In this document: positions 1 through 8,477 of the stretch, piece by piece
Layout: each line of letters begins with the position of its first letter
Position numbering within the stretch: the stretch's first letter is position 1
Assembly: GCA_016293645.1 (NCBI GenBank)
Contig: JAEDDW010000029.1
Location: forward strand, 1 to 21,477
DNA: 21,477 nt
DNA from: Treponema sp.
Lineage (GTDB): Bacteria; Spirochaetota; Spirochaetia; Treponematales; Treponemataceae
Direction of reading: 5' to 3'
Program-made: the position numbers and the translations under genes
Notes under the pieces: generated by a model
What the model saw: only the letters and a program-made list of their open reading frames with translations
The model's database searches: none
What the model was told of the DNA's origin: nothing

Positions 1-1
1 C

Positions 2-676
2 GGTGCTCTTCCGCATGTAATTCTTTTTGGAACTGACCATGCCTTTGACTTTGGTTATGAGAATAATTTTGAAATAGCATGGAGCGACGACGTTGATGAA
101 GAGTTTGACTTTAGCAGCAATGAATATTGCGACAGCAAGAGCATGACCTATGTGCATCCTCACAATTCAGGTGTCATGGGTGGAACAGTTTCTGTAAAAA
201 TCGAATACAATGTGCCTGAAGTCATGAAGCCATACATCATAAGGCCTTCCGACGGTGCCGTTTCTGCAGGCTGTATTATAGAAGAATCAAGGTTCCTCAG
301 TTTCTACAATGGAATTACAGGAATTCAAATTTCGCAGAATATTGAAATTGAATTTAATATCTTGCACAATGCATCTATTGGAGAAACTCGTGAAGATGGT
401 TCTTGTACCGGATACGACACCTATCAAGTTTTTTTTGACGGCACTGAAATCCCTCCGTCGGAAGATGAATATGATTTTGCATGGTATTTTGACGGCGAAA
501 AATACGTTGGACATACATCTTCAAATCTTGAATTCTTGAACTGCGATCCAAACAATCCTCTTCCACCTGATTCCCCATATAAGCTTGAACCGGGTACCGA
601 GGTAATGGTCATAGTCACGGATAAGGCTACGGGAACGAAGTATTCATGCAGCATTATAAAGAAACTAACCTCTTGA
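2..676 (+). CDS. Unrecognised protein, 5' end outside the window
   Basis: The frame is open from base 2 through the in-frame ATG at 143 to the TGA at 674-676, so the gene starts upstream of the window and the ATG is probably internal. About 224 residues are visible. The sequence is acidic and rich in Asp, Glu, Tyr and Gly with alternating hydrophobic residues. This suggests a beta-rich extracellular or periplasmic domain, but no catalytic motif or known domain is recognised. Four scattered cysteines are present. The neighbour 40 nt downstream is a lipoprotein of similar composition, so the two may be co-transcribed surface proteins. That role is inferred from composition and context only. Confidence 0.6.
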   Translation, partial: GALPHVILFGTDHAFDFGYENNFEIAWSDDVDEEFDFSSNEYCDSKSMTYVHPHNSGVMGGTVSVKIEYNVPEVMKPYIIRPSDGAVSAGCIIEESRFLSFYNGITGIQISQNIEIEFNILHNASIGETREDGSCTGYDTYQVFFDGTEIPPSEDEYDFAWYFDGEKYVGHTSSNLEFLNCDPNNPLPPDSPYKLEPGTEVMVIVTDKATGTKYSCSIIKKLTS

Positions 677-716
677 TGCTGTGTCATGGTTCAATGCATG
701 TTTTATGGAGGAATTT

Positions 717-1745
717 ATGAAAATTAAAAATAGATTTTTTGCACTTCTGGTTTTGTGCCTGTCGTCACTTCTGTTCTTTTCGTGTGCAAAGGTGGATGAT
801 GCCGCCAGCGCGTCCGGCATAAATGAATATGGTGATTTAAATGATGGGTATGTGTACATTCCCGTGGGACTTGGATTGTCTGTAGATGACGGGGAATCTA
901 CAAGAACTTTAAAACATAAGGGATATTATACCAGCTACCTTAATTACTTTGATTATGTGATGTACTATGGCCCGGAGGATGAACCCAGAAAGTACAGTTG
1001 CGATGTAAAACTTGAACAATCGCAGATTGGTTTGGAAGGACTTGATAAAACAAAGTATGCAAATATCCTGCTCCAAATAAAGGAACAAGACCTGGGAAAG
1101 AATTTTTGCTTTAGCCTTGTTGGAGCGATAATAGGCGATATTGGAAATCTTGATGGTACTTCGGAAGGCTGGAAAATTTCTTCAAAGGGCAAGATTATTA
1201 CTGATAAAAACTCCGAAGGAATTGAAAGCATTACGCTTTCCAAATCAACAGCTACCTTCAAACTTGATTTCACTTTTGATACCATTGATTCCTTAGGAGA
1301 TGAAGGAGCAAAGGGAACATTTCAATTGAATTTCAAACCAACCATAAATATTTCAAATTACCATCTTGAAAATTACCATGTTGTCGTATTGCTTTGCAAA
1401 GAGGTGGACGGCGAATATGTTGAGGTATATGGAAATCATTTTGAGTCTGTAGGCATAGAAACTGGTGTCAGTATGGATTCACCAATGATTGAATGCGGCC
1501 AGTATCTTATAAAGATTTATGCCTATGTACCGGAAGAGGATGAAGGAGAAAATGCCGGAAAATGCTTTGGCATGTATTCAAGCATACTTGAAATTTATGG
1601 AGGCCATAATGAATACTACCGTGTAGATGCCGAAGTAGATGCCGACAGAACTTTTGAGGCCCACCACGTTGTTCCTACCGCCCCTGTCTATTCCGTTGCA
1701 AAGGCAAAGGCGGACGAACTTGGGGGCTTCATTTTAGCGGAGTGA
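717..1745 (+). CDS. Putative lipoprotein of unknown function
   Basis: The product has 342 residues. The start chosen is ATG 717, because GGAGGAA at 707-713 lies 5 nt upstream and the protein then begins with a typical signal peptide (MKIKNRFF, a hydrophobic stretch, then LFFSC). The frame also has an ATG at 681, but that would put 12 residues ahead of the signal peptide. Cys20 would be lipidated; the lipobox is loose, as is usual in spirochaetes. The mature part is acidic and Tyr-rich and looks beta-rich. No family is recognised. It follows the partial upstream gene in the same direction and ends 32 nt from the convergent acyl-CoA synthetase. Lipoprotein status is well supported; the function is unknown. 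Confidence 0.8.
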   Translation: MKIKNRFFALLVLCLSSLLFFSCAKVDDAASASGINEYGDLNDGYVYIPVGLGLSVDDGESTRTLKHKGYYTSYLNYFDYVMYYGPEDEPRKYSCDVKLEQSQIGLEGLDKTKYANILLQIKEQDLGKNFCFSLVGAIIGDIGNLDGTSEGWKISSKGKIITDKNSEGIESITLSKSTATFKLDFTFDTIDSLGDEGAKGTFQLNFKPTINISNYHLENYHVVVLLCKEVDGEYVEVYGNHFESVGIETGVSMDSPMIECGQYLIKIYAYVPEEDEGENAGKCFGMYSSILEIYGGHNEYYRVDAEVDADRTFEAHHVVPTAPVYSVAKAKADELGGFILAE

Positions 1746-1777
1746 TGACCCTGTCGTGAACAACTTCATCCAGCAGT

Positions 1778-3430
1778 CTATTTAAAAAGTTTTCCATTCT
1801 TTAGATCTTCAAGCGCAATGAGTTTCATCTCGTTGCGCTTTTTCTTTCCGGTTGCAGTCTTTGGAATGTCAGTTGTAAAGGCGTAGTAGCGCGGCTTTTT
1901 ATATTTTGAAAGGTATGGGCTTTCGCTGCAGAATTTATCAAGTTCAGAAACTGTCATTTGTTCATCTGCGACAACATAGGCAACAATGGCCTGTCCCCTT
2001 ATTTTATCGGGCACGCTTGTAACAATGCAGTCCCTGATTTTTTCATTCTTTAAAAGTGCGTCTTCAATCTGCTGTGGAAAAATGTTTTCGCCTGAAACAA
2101 TCATCATGTCGTCTTTTCTGCCATGGATTGTAACAACGCTGTCTTTGTTCCATGTTCCAATGTCGCCCGTAAACATCCATCCGTCGTGGAATTTTTCTTT
2201 CTGGGCTTCCCTGTTGTTAAAGTATGAATAGGTTGTTTTTCCGGGGCTGTAGATTATGACTTCCCCTGTTTCCTTTCCGTTTTTTTCTGCAAGATTGTCC
2301 GGGTTGTAGGAACCGTCGCCTGAGTTTTTTACGACCCTGACTTCATCGTCTATGCAGCTTGCCCCCACGGAACCTGCACCCGACGGCAGGTTGTATGGTC
2401 TTAGGAAGGAATTCCAGAAAGTTTCCGTGGTTCCGTAGCCGTTAAAAATGTTTGGAGTAAGCACACCCATGTATCGGATGCAGTCGGACCTTGTAAGTGG
2501 ACCACCCATTGTAATTATTCCGCGGACGGAAGAAAGGTTTCTCGATTTTTTTTCCTGCGCCCGTGAAAGCATTTCAAGATTTGCAGGAGCACCCATGATG
2601 AATGTGATTCCGTATTTTGCAGTCCAGTCAAGTACGGTCTGAGGCTTGAAGGTTCTCATGACCACTACTGCAGCCCCAACGTAGAAGGAAGGGCATGGAC
2701 CGCCTGAATGGCATCCTCCCCTGTGGAACCAGGGTGTCATGTTCAGCGTTATGTCGTTGCAGTTCATGGGGTAGTGCATTATGACATCGTGGGCAGAAAG
2801 AACTTCGTTTATGTCGTTGATAGGCACGCTTTTTGGAAGTGAAGTAGTTCCGCTTGTGCAAAGCCTCAGCACTTCGTCATATATGTGAGGCCGGAACTCC
2901 ACTACCGGCTCTTCTTCACTTTTGTCTTTTGTAAAATCCTCGTATGAAACGTGTCCTTCAGGAATGTTTTCTCCTGCAATGTTGTCCGCCATGACTGCAA
3001 GCTGAATTTTATGACTGCAATTTTTTAGAGCGTTGACGACGGTATCTTTTATGACTGCGGAATAGATGATGACTTTGGGTTTGTTGTGGTCGATGAGCTG
3101 GGCCATTTCCTCATAGGCAAGGCCTGTGTTTGCCGCAAGAAGAATGGCGCCTGCTTTTCTTGGACCGATGTAGCTTGTGCAGAATTCCGGGCAGTTTTTC
3201 AAGGCGGCCATGACTACATCGTTTTTTTTGATTCCGCAGTCAATGAGGGCGTTGGCAAGTCTGTTTGATTCCCTGTTCAGCTGGGAATAGGTCCATGTCA
3301 GGTTTGCTTCAGGATCAATGACAGCCTGTTTACTGCCGTACCGGTTTACATTGCGGAGAAAACCATTGAGCCATGTGTAGCCATGTTCAAAACTGTCTAT
3401 GAACATGCTGTCATTGTATGTCCGTTCCAT
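1778..3430 (-). CDS. Acyl-CoA synthetase (AMP-forming ligase family)
   Basis: This 550-residue protein is of the ANL superfamily, which activates a carboxylic acid with ATP to an acyl-adenylate and then transfers it to CoA. Visible motifs in order are the phosphate-binding loop CTSGTTSLPK (191-200), YGTTE (332-336), the TGD motif (421-423), the hinge region GRKDDMMIVSGENIFP (437-452) and the C-terminal PKTATGKKKR (523-532), which carries the catalytic lysine. The length fits fatty-acid or medium-chain CoA ligases, but the acid cannot be told from sequence. The loop is unusual: two glycines of the common SGTTGxPKG form are serines here. It starts 14 nt after the aroA stop with no clear Shine-Dalgarno, so it is probably read from the aroA transcript with coupled translation. 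Confidence 0.9.
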   Translation of the reverse strand: MERTYNDSMFIDSFEHGYTWLNGFLRNVNRYGSKQAVIDPEANLTWTYSQLNRESNRLANALIDCGIKKNDVVMAALKNCPEFCTSYIGPRKAGAILLAANTGLAYEEMAQLIDHNKPKVIIYSAVIKDTVVNALKNCSHKIQLAVMADNIAGENIPEGHVSYEDFTKDKSEEEPVVEFRPHIYDEVLRLCTSGTTSLPKSVPINDINEVLSAHDVIMHYPMNCNDITLNMTPWFHRGGCHSGGPCPSFYVGAAVVVMRTFKPQTVLDWTAKYGITFIMGAPANLEMLSRAQEKKSRNLSSVRGIITMGGPLTRSDCIRYMGVLTPNIFNGYGTTETFWNSFLRPYNLPSGAGSVGASCIDDEVRVVKNSGDGSYNPDNLAEKNGKETGEVIIYSPGKTTYSYFNNREAQKEKFHDGWMFTGDIGTWNKDSVVTIHGRKDDMMIVSGENIFPQQIEDALLKNEKIRDCIVTSVPDKIRGQAIVAYVVADEQMTVSELDKFCSESPYLSKYKKPRYYAFTTDIPKTATGKKKRNEMKLIALEDLKNGKLFK

Positions 3431-3444
3431 TCAGTTTTACGAAA

Positions 3445-4818
3445 TTAAATTTCCTTGAAATCCGCACCGATTCCCTTCATTACTTCAAAGAAGCGGGGGA
3501 AGCTTACGCTGCAGCATTCTGCATCCTTGATGTTCACTGATTCACCCTCTGCAAGTCCAAGTCCAAGACATGCCATGCTCATTGCGATTCTGTGGTCAAG
3601 ATATGAATCAACTTCGCCGCCGTGGATCTTGAATTCAGGATTTTTTGTTCCGTCTGATTTCAATGGAGAATGACCGCGGATGATCATGAAGTCTTCGCCT
3701 TCCTCTACGACTGCACCAAGTTTTCCGAGTTCCGACTTAAGGACCTTGATGCGGTCCGTTTCCTTTCTGCGGCAAACGGCAGCGTCTTCGATCACTGTTG
3801 TTCCTTCGATGAAACATGCGATTGCAGCAAGTGCACAGATTGCATCAGGAAATCCGGAAATCTTTACATGGAGCTCCTTGCCCGGAAGGTTTTCTGTTGT
3901 AAGGCGTTTTCCTCCGCGGACAACAAGGCATTTTTTTTCTGCGTCAACAGTGATGTCACCGCCGACTGATTTGAGGATGTCAACGATGGCGTCGTCTCCC
4001 TGGGTTCCGCCTATGTCGATGTTGTCGATTGTAATTTCGCTGTCGGTGATGAGTGCTGCCATGAGAGGAAATGCAACGGCTTCCCAGTCGCTTGGAATCG
4101 TAGCGTCGAATGCCTTGATGTCTACAGGTCCGTCAACTTCAATTGATTTGAAATCCTCACTCATGCGCACGGATGCTCCAACGGACTCAAGCCACTTCTG
4201 TGTCATGGTAAGGTATGGAGTTTCCTTTGGATCGCTTAGTTCGATTCTGAGTGTGCCTTCCATAAGGAGAGCCGACATCATGAGACCTGAAATATACTGG
4301 CTTGAAACAGCTCCGTCTGTGACAACTTTTGCTTTTGGACTGATCGGGCCTTCAACCATCATAGGACATGTTGTTGCCCCAGGCTGGGAAATATATGCAT
4401 GACCGCCAAGCTGGTTCAAAACGTCGACAACGTGGGCCACAGGACGCTTTCTTATGCTTTCGTCACCTGTGAAAATGCTCCATCCCTTGAAAGTGGCTGC
4501 GATTGGAGAAAGAAAGTAGAGGAGTGAACCGCTGTTTCCAACATCCACGACATTTGACGGAAGGTGGGCATTTTTCCCGGCTCCCTTGACAGTCCATACC
4601 TTTTCGTTCTCCATTGTTTCAAGGTCGTTCTCAAGCTTTGCTCCGATGAGCGGAATCGCCTTGCTTGTACTTAGGCAGTCTGCGCTTGGAAGAGGGTTGC
4701 TGATGTGTGAAGTTCCTTCCGCAAGGGATGCAAGAAGAAGTGCTCTGATTGTATGTGATTTTGATCCTGGAACCTGAATGTGGCCGGAAAGTCTTGATCT
4801 GTTTGTCTTGATTTTCAT
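3445..4818 (-). CDS. aroA: 3-phosphoshikimate 1-carboxyvinyltransferase (EPSP synthase)
   Basis: Converts shikimate-3-phosphate and phosphoenolpyruvate to EPSP in the cytoplasmic shikimate pathway. The start chosen is ATG 4818, giving 457 residues. The frame extends to 4980, but the extra 54 residues would cross the promoter and overlap the divergent gene. Motifs are PGSKS (17-21), SSQ (172-174), PDA with the likely catalytic Asp325, RKETDR (351-356) and DHRIAM (408-413). The usual GNAGTAMR loop reads GNSGSLLY (94-101), with Tyr101 (codon TAC) where most family members have the arginine that contacts PEP phosphate. No Shine-Dalgarno precedes the ATG, and a TATAAT lies 7 nt upstream. The acyl-CoA synthetase gene follows in the same direction. 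Confidence 0.95.
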   Translation of the reverse strand: MKIKTNRSRLSGHIQVPGSKSHTIRALLLASLAEGTSHISNPLPSADCLSTSKAIPLIGAKLENDLETMENEKVWTVKGAGKNAHLPSNVVDVGNSGSLLYFLSPIAATFKGWSIFTGDESIRKRPVAHVVDVLNQLGGHAYISQPGATTCPMMVEGPISPKAKVVTDGAVSSQYISGLMMSALLMEGTLRIELSDPKETPYLTMTQKWLESVGASVRMSEDFKSIEVDGPVDIKAFDATIPSDWEAVAFPLMAALITDSEITIDNIDIGGTQGDDAIVDILKSVGGDITVDAEKKCLVVRGGKRLTTENLPGKELHVKISGFPDAICALAAIACFIEGTTVIEDAAVCRRKETDRIKVLKSELGKLGAVVEEGEDFMIIRGHSPLKSDGTKNPEFKIHGGEVDSYLDHRIAMSMACLGLGLAEGESVNIKDAECCSVSFPRFFEVMKGIGADFKEI

Positions 4819-4825
4819 GCAGTTG

Positions 4826-4854
4826 ATTATATAAGTATGAATGAAAAATTGCAA
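4826..4854 (-). promoter_or_regulatory. aroA promoter, predicted leaderless
   Basis: Read on the minus strand: TTGCAA (4854-4849), a 17-nt spacer, TATAAT (4831-4826), then 7 nt (caactgc) to the aroA ATG. The -10 matches the sigma-70 consensus fully and the -35 in four of six positions. A start site about 7 nt after the -10 would fall on or next to the ATG. No Shine-Dalgarno is present between the -10 and the ATG. Confidence 0.7.
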
Positions 4855-4877
4855 TTTTCCGGAGTTTAAAGTAACAT
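4849..4877 (+). promoter_or_regulatory. Promoter of the PAP2 gene sharing its -35 with aroA
   Basis: TTGCAA at 4849-4854 is palindromic and also reads as a -35 on the plus strand. It is followed by 17 nt, then TAACAT (4872-4877; four of six consensus matches), then 7 nt to the ATG at 4885. The geometry is the exact mirror image of the aroA side. A purine-rich CGGAG at 4861-4864 and nearby bases lies about 20 nt from the ATG, too far for normal ribosome binding. Confidence 0.5.
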
Positions 4878-4884
4878 TCTGAAT

Positions 4885-5487
4885 ATGAAAAATAAGTTTT
4901 TTTTGGCTACGACTCCGGTCTTTCTTGTTTTGCAGGCTGCCTGTTACTGGACCATAAAACTTTTCCAGTCCGACTACCACACCTTTGATTTCTGGATCGA
5001 CAATGCCATTCCTTTTGTTCCGGCTTTTGTCTATGTCTATAACCTTTTCTATCCGTACACTCTTGTCTGCTTCTATCTGCTGTACAGGGCGGACCGTGAA
5101 AAATATACAAGAACTTTGATCGCCGGAATCATCAGTGTTCTTGCATGTTATGCCGTTTATCTTGTTTACCCGACGGTCATGGTAAGACCTGATGCTTCTT
5201 CTTTAGGCGGAATTACAGGGCGCTTCCTTGCTTTCACCTATGCCATGGATGAACCTGCTGTCAATTGCTGTCCGTCCATCCACTGCCTCTTTGCTTTCCT
5301 CGTCATGGGCTCTGGATTCTTCTCTGATAAAATAAAAAAGAGCCTGAAAGTGGTGTTCTTTGCAGGCTCCCTTCTGATTGTTTTTTCTACATTTTTCATC
5401 AAGCAGCATTACGTACTTGATGCCGTCACAGCACTTGCGGTTTATCTTGGCGCATGGTTTGCCGCCGGTAAAATCCACCGCAGGTAG
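4885..5487 (+). CDS. PAP2-superfamily membrane phosphatase or lipid phosphotransferase
   Basis: This 200-residue, very hydrophobic protein has about five to six predicted membrane segments. Two of the three PAP2 active-site motifs are visible: CPSIHC (129-134, His133) and STFFIKQHYVLD (168-179, with His175 and Asp179). The first motif is reduced to an RP dipeptide at 101-102. The form with KQHYVLD resembles the Aur1/inositolphosphotransferase-like branch of PAP2 proteins, which act on lipid phosphates or transfer phospho-head groups. The substrate here is unknown. The gene is divergent from aroA and its stop lies only 9 nt from the convergent potD stop. No ribosome-binding site is positioned for the ATG at 4885. 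Confidence 0.8.
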   Translation: MKNKFFLATTPVFLVLQAACYWTIKLFQSDYHTFDFWIDNAIPFVPAFVYVYNLFYPYTLVCFYLLYRADREKYTRTLIAGIISVLACYAVYLVYPTVMVRPDASSLGGITGRFLAFTYAMDEPAVNCCPSIHCLFAFLVMGSGFFSDKIKKSLKVVFFAGSLLIVFSTFFIKQHYVLDAVTALAVYLGAWFAAGKIHRR

Positions 5488-5496
5488 CTGTTCCTT

Positions 5497-6546
5497 TTAT
5501 TCGGCAAAGCGGATTTCCTGCCACAGGTTGTTGTACTTGTCCAGGTTTTCTCCGATATCAAGCTTGAGTGTTCCGTTGTTCATCATTTCTGCCTGGTACA
5601 TTGGCTTTGTCGTCACGTACTGGGCTGCGTCAGGGTTTACGAAGCAAGGAAAGTGGAATGCGTCAAGGAATTTTGCATACACTTCAGGTCTATGGATGTA
5701 GTTGATGAATTCGTTGGCAAGGGCTGCATGCTTTGAATCCTTGAGGATACACATGCTGTCCATGTACGAAGGACCGCCTTCTGCAGGGATGAAGAAGTCG
5801 ATAGTTTCATCCCACTTGTCTTCCGGAACTTCACCAAAGACAACTTCCGCATAACCCTGGCAGAGCCAGAAGTCTCCGCTTGCAAATGATTTCCCGAATC
5901 CTTCTGCGTCAAACTTTACAAGGTTTGGTTTCCAGTTGGCGATGATGTAATCCTTTGCCTTTGAAAGTTCCGCGTCATCAGTAGAGTTTACACTGTAACC
6001 AAGAACTGTAAGGGCGTCTCCCATTACCTCGCGCATGTCGTCCATCATTGTGGCATGTCCTGCAAAATTCTTGTCCGCAAAGATGTCCCATGTACGTGCA
6101 TAGCCTGCCGGAGCCTTTGTCTTGTTTACGCTGATTCCGGCCATTCCAAGATAGTAAGGGATCGTATATTTGAAGTCAGGGTCATATGAAGCCATCTTTG
6201 AGCACAGAGGATTGATGTGTCCCTTGTTTGTCATCTTTGACTGATCCAATGGCTGGAACATCCCCTGCTCGATCATGATGGAACAGAAGTCCTGTGAAGG
6301 AACTACGATGTCGTATCCCTTGGCACCTGCACGGAGCTTTGCATACATTTCTTCGTTTGAAGCATAGTAGTCGACCTTTACCTTGCAGTTGAATTCCTTT
6401 TCAAAGTCACGGAGAACTTCATCCGGAGTGTAGTAGGTCCAGTTGTAGATGTAAAGTTCGTTGCTTTCCTCACCGCAGGAAGCAAGTCCAAAAAATGATG
6501 CAGCTGTCAGTGCTGCGGCAAAAATACCTTTGATAATTTTTTTCAT
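5497..6546 (-). CDS. potD: Polyamine ABC transporter, substrate-binding lipoprotein
   Basis: This 349-residue periplasmic binding protein is of the spermidine/putrescine type. The N-terminus is a lipoprotein signal peptide with lipobox GLASC and Cys24 as lipid site. After it, LYIYNWTYYTPDEVLRDFE is the characteristic PotD/PotF beginning, and the length matches the family. It delivers polyamine to the PotBC channel. It is the last gene of the potABCD operon, 57 nt after potC, and has its own ribosome-binding sequence AGAAGG (6562-6557) upstream of ATG 6546. Whether it prefers spermidine or putrescine cannot be decided by eye. Confidence 0.93.
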   Translation of the reverse strand: MKKIIKGIFAAALTAASFFGLASCGEESNELYIYNWTYYTPDEVLRDFEKEFNCKVKVDYYASNEEMYAKLRAGAKGYDIVVPSQDFCSIMIEQGMFQPLDQSKMTNKGHINPLCSKMASYDPDFKYTIPYYLGMAGISVNKTKAPAGYARTWDIFADKNFAGHATMMDDMREVMGDALTVLGYSVNSTDDAELSKAKDYIIANWKPNLVKFDAEGFGKSFASGDFWLCQGYAEVVFGEVPEDKWDETIDFFIPAEGGPSYMDSMCILKDSKHAALANEFINYIHRPEVYAKFLDAFHFPCFVNPDAAQYVTTKPMYQAEMMNNGTLKLDIGENLDKYNNLWQEIRFAE

Positions 6547-6603
6547 ATTGCATTATCCTTCTATGGTTAAAATTGATAATAGAATGTGTTGTTTTTTTTT
6601 GTA

Positions 6604-7479
6604 TCAATGTGCTGCCGCAAAGCTCTTGAGTCTGTTCTTAAGCACGACGGCCACAACCGTGATGATGAGGATAAGAACAAAGGAAAGGGCGTTGATTACA
6701 GGGCTTACTCCAAAACGTATCATGGAATAAACATAGAGAGGAAGAGTCGAGCTTCCAGGTCCTGAAACAAGGGCTGTGATTACATAGTCTTCAAGTGACA
6801 TTGTTACGCTCATCATGAAGCCGCTTATGATTCCAGGCATGATGGCCGGAATTACAACTTTCCAGAGCGTCTGCATTTCATTTGCTCCAAGGTCGTGGCT
6901 TGCCTCGATGATTGAATAGTCAAATTCATCTACGCGAGCGCTTACCATGAGATAGACGAAAGGAAGACAGAATGTCGTATGTGCGATGAAGATTGTAAAA
7001 AGACCAAGGGACATTTTGATTCCGCTGAAGAAAATCAGCAGTGAAATACCCATGATGACTTCAGGAAGAACCATCGGAAGAAAACTTACTGTCTGGATGT
7101 ATGACTTTCCAAGAAACTTGTACCAGCTTACACCGATGGAAGCAAGGGTTCCAAGAATTGTTGCGACTATACCCGATGTGATGGCGACTACAAGACTGTT
7201 CAGCAGAGCCTGCCACAATGGCTTCGATGAGAACACCAGTTTTTCATACCATACAAAAGAGAAACCTGTCCAGGTTGTATCTTTTGCGCTGTTGAATGAA
7301 AAGACTACGATTACAAAAAGCGGAAGAAAAAGGAAAAGCAAAGAAACCACAAGCACCGTGTTTGAGAAACTGAAAGGAACCGCACGTTTCTTCCAGCCGC
7401 GTTTTGCATGCCTAGCGTTTTCCGTAGATGGAACTTTCTTGAATACCCTGTTGTATAAAGCCAATGCCGGATTCTTCAT
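6604..7479 (-). CDS. potC: Polyamine ABC transporter permease PotC
   Basis: Inner-membrane permease of 291 residues with six predicted helices. The cytoplasmic EAA loop, which docks onto the ATPase, reads EASHDLGANEMQ and continues to IPAIMPGI. The N-terminus is Lys/Arg-rich and extends about 35 residues before the first helix, a little longer than in E. coli PotC. ATG 7479 overlaps the potB stop in an ATGA arrangement, indicating coupled translation. With PotB it forms the channel through which PotD-bound polyamine is imported. Confidence 0.93.
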   Translation of the reverse strand: MKNPALALYNRVFKKVPSTENARHAKRGWKKRAVPFSFSNTVLVVSLLFLFLPLFVIVVFSFNSAKDTTWTGFSFVWYEKLVFSSKPLWQALLNSLVVAITSGIVATILGTLASIGVSWYKFLGKSYIQTVSFLPMVLPEVIMGISLLIFFSGIKMSLGLFTIFIAHTTFCLPFVYLMVSARVDEFDYSIIEASHDLGANEMQTLWKVVIPAIMPGIISGFMMSVTMSLEDYVITALVSGPGSSTLPLYVYSMIRFGVSPVINALSFVLILIITVVAVVLKNRLKSFAAAH

Positions 7480-8477
7480 TTTGTTTCTCCAAGTTTTGCG
7501 CTTGAGATGGCGTCAGCAATGGAAGTTGTCGTGTCTTCCTTCGTTGATTTCTTGTTGAGCTGTGCTTCCTTCCTGCCTGTTGAAAGCATGAGGAGAACGC
7601 CTGCCATTGAGATGAGTGTGATCACAAGACTGAATGCAGAAGCCAGAGGCCAGTTGCGTACCTTCTGAACCTGGTCGACGATGATGTTTCCAAGCATGTA
7701 GCTGTCTTTTCCGCCTACAAGCTGAGGAACAGTATATGTACCGAAAATCGGAATGAACGTAAAAATTATTGCGCTTAAAACACCGCTCTTGATGCCTGGA
7801 AGAAGAACCTTGACCATGGACTGAGGCTTTGTTGCCCCAAGATCGCGTGCTGCTTCAAGAAGTGTGAAGTCAAATCTATCCACTGCCGTAAAAATTGGAA
7901 GGATTGCGTAAGGCAGGTACATGTAGATGCTTACGAGGATTACGGCTCCCTTTGTGAACATGAATTTATGCGGAACGAATTCTGCAGTTCCGCCTGTAAT
8001 CTTCTGCCACAGGTTGAAAAAGCCCGCAAGAATCTGGTTGAGGATTCCGTTGTCGCCAAGTATCGTGATCCATGCAAAGATGCGGATGAGGCTGTTTGTC
8101 AGGAAAGGAACGACAACCAGGATGAGAAGGATGGTCTGGTGTCTGCTTCTTGCCATGGCATAGCCGCAGGGAAGTGCAATGAGAATTGTCACGACTGTTG
8201 AAAAGACTGTGATCCAGAGAGTCCTGAGAAAGATCATTCCGTATGCAGGTGAAAGCATCTGCTGATATGCCTTGAGAGAGAATTCTGGAACAACGCCGCC
8301 GTATACGTCACGCTTCATGAATGAATAGGCGATGATGATTACAAGCGGAACAATGAAGAATAGGGAAAACCAGACTCCCATTGGCCATGCATAGGCAGGA
8401 CCCGGGTTTGATTTCCTGAACTTGTGCGAATATGCCGCAGATGCAATCTTAAGGTCTGTACTCTGCTTTTCTTCCAT
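7476..8477 (-). CDS. potB: Polyamine ABC transporter permease PotB
   Basis: Inner-membrane permease of 333 residues with predicted helices. The EAA loop reads EAARDLGATKPQSMVKVLLP, the family form. N-terminal (about 30 residues) and C-terminal (about 35 residues) hydrophilic tails make it slightly longer than E. coli PotB; the C-terminal tail is Lys/Thr/Ser-rich. Its start overlaps the potA stop by one base (TAATG) and its stop overlaps the potC start, so the three genes form one tightly coupled unit. Confidence 0.93.
   Translation of the reverse strand: MEEKQSTDLKIASAAYSHKFRKSNPGPAYAWPMGVWFSLFFIVPLVIIIAYSFMKRDVYGGVVPEFSLKAYQQMLSPAYGMIFLRTLWITVFSTVVTILIALPCGYAMARSRHQTILLILVVVPFLTNSLIRIFAWITILGDNGILNQILAGFFNLWQKITGGTAEFVPHKFMFTKGAVILVSIYMYLPYAILPIFTAVDRFDFTLLEAARDLGATKPQSMVKVLLPGIKSGVLSAIIFTFIPIFGTYTVPQLVGGKDSYMLGNIIVDQVQKVRNWPLASAFSLVITLISMAGVLLMLSTGRKEAQLNKKSTKEDTTTSIADAISSAKLGETK

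Noticed and set aside
3680..4402. Long plus-strand open frame of 240 codons inside aroA
   Set aside because: It is antisense to conserved EPSP synthase motifs, has no ribosome-binding site, and its Ser/Met/Thr-rich translation is typical of an opposite-strand shadow.
6591..6600. T-run between potC and potD as a terminator
   Set aside because: The T residues are on the plus strand while the operon is read from the minus strand, and no stem precedes them.
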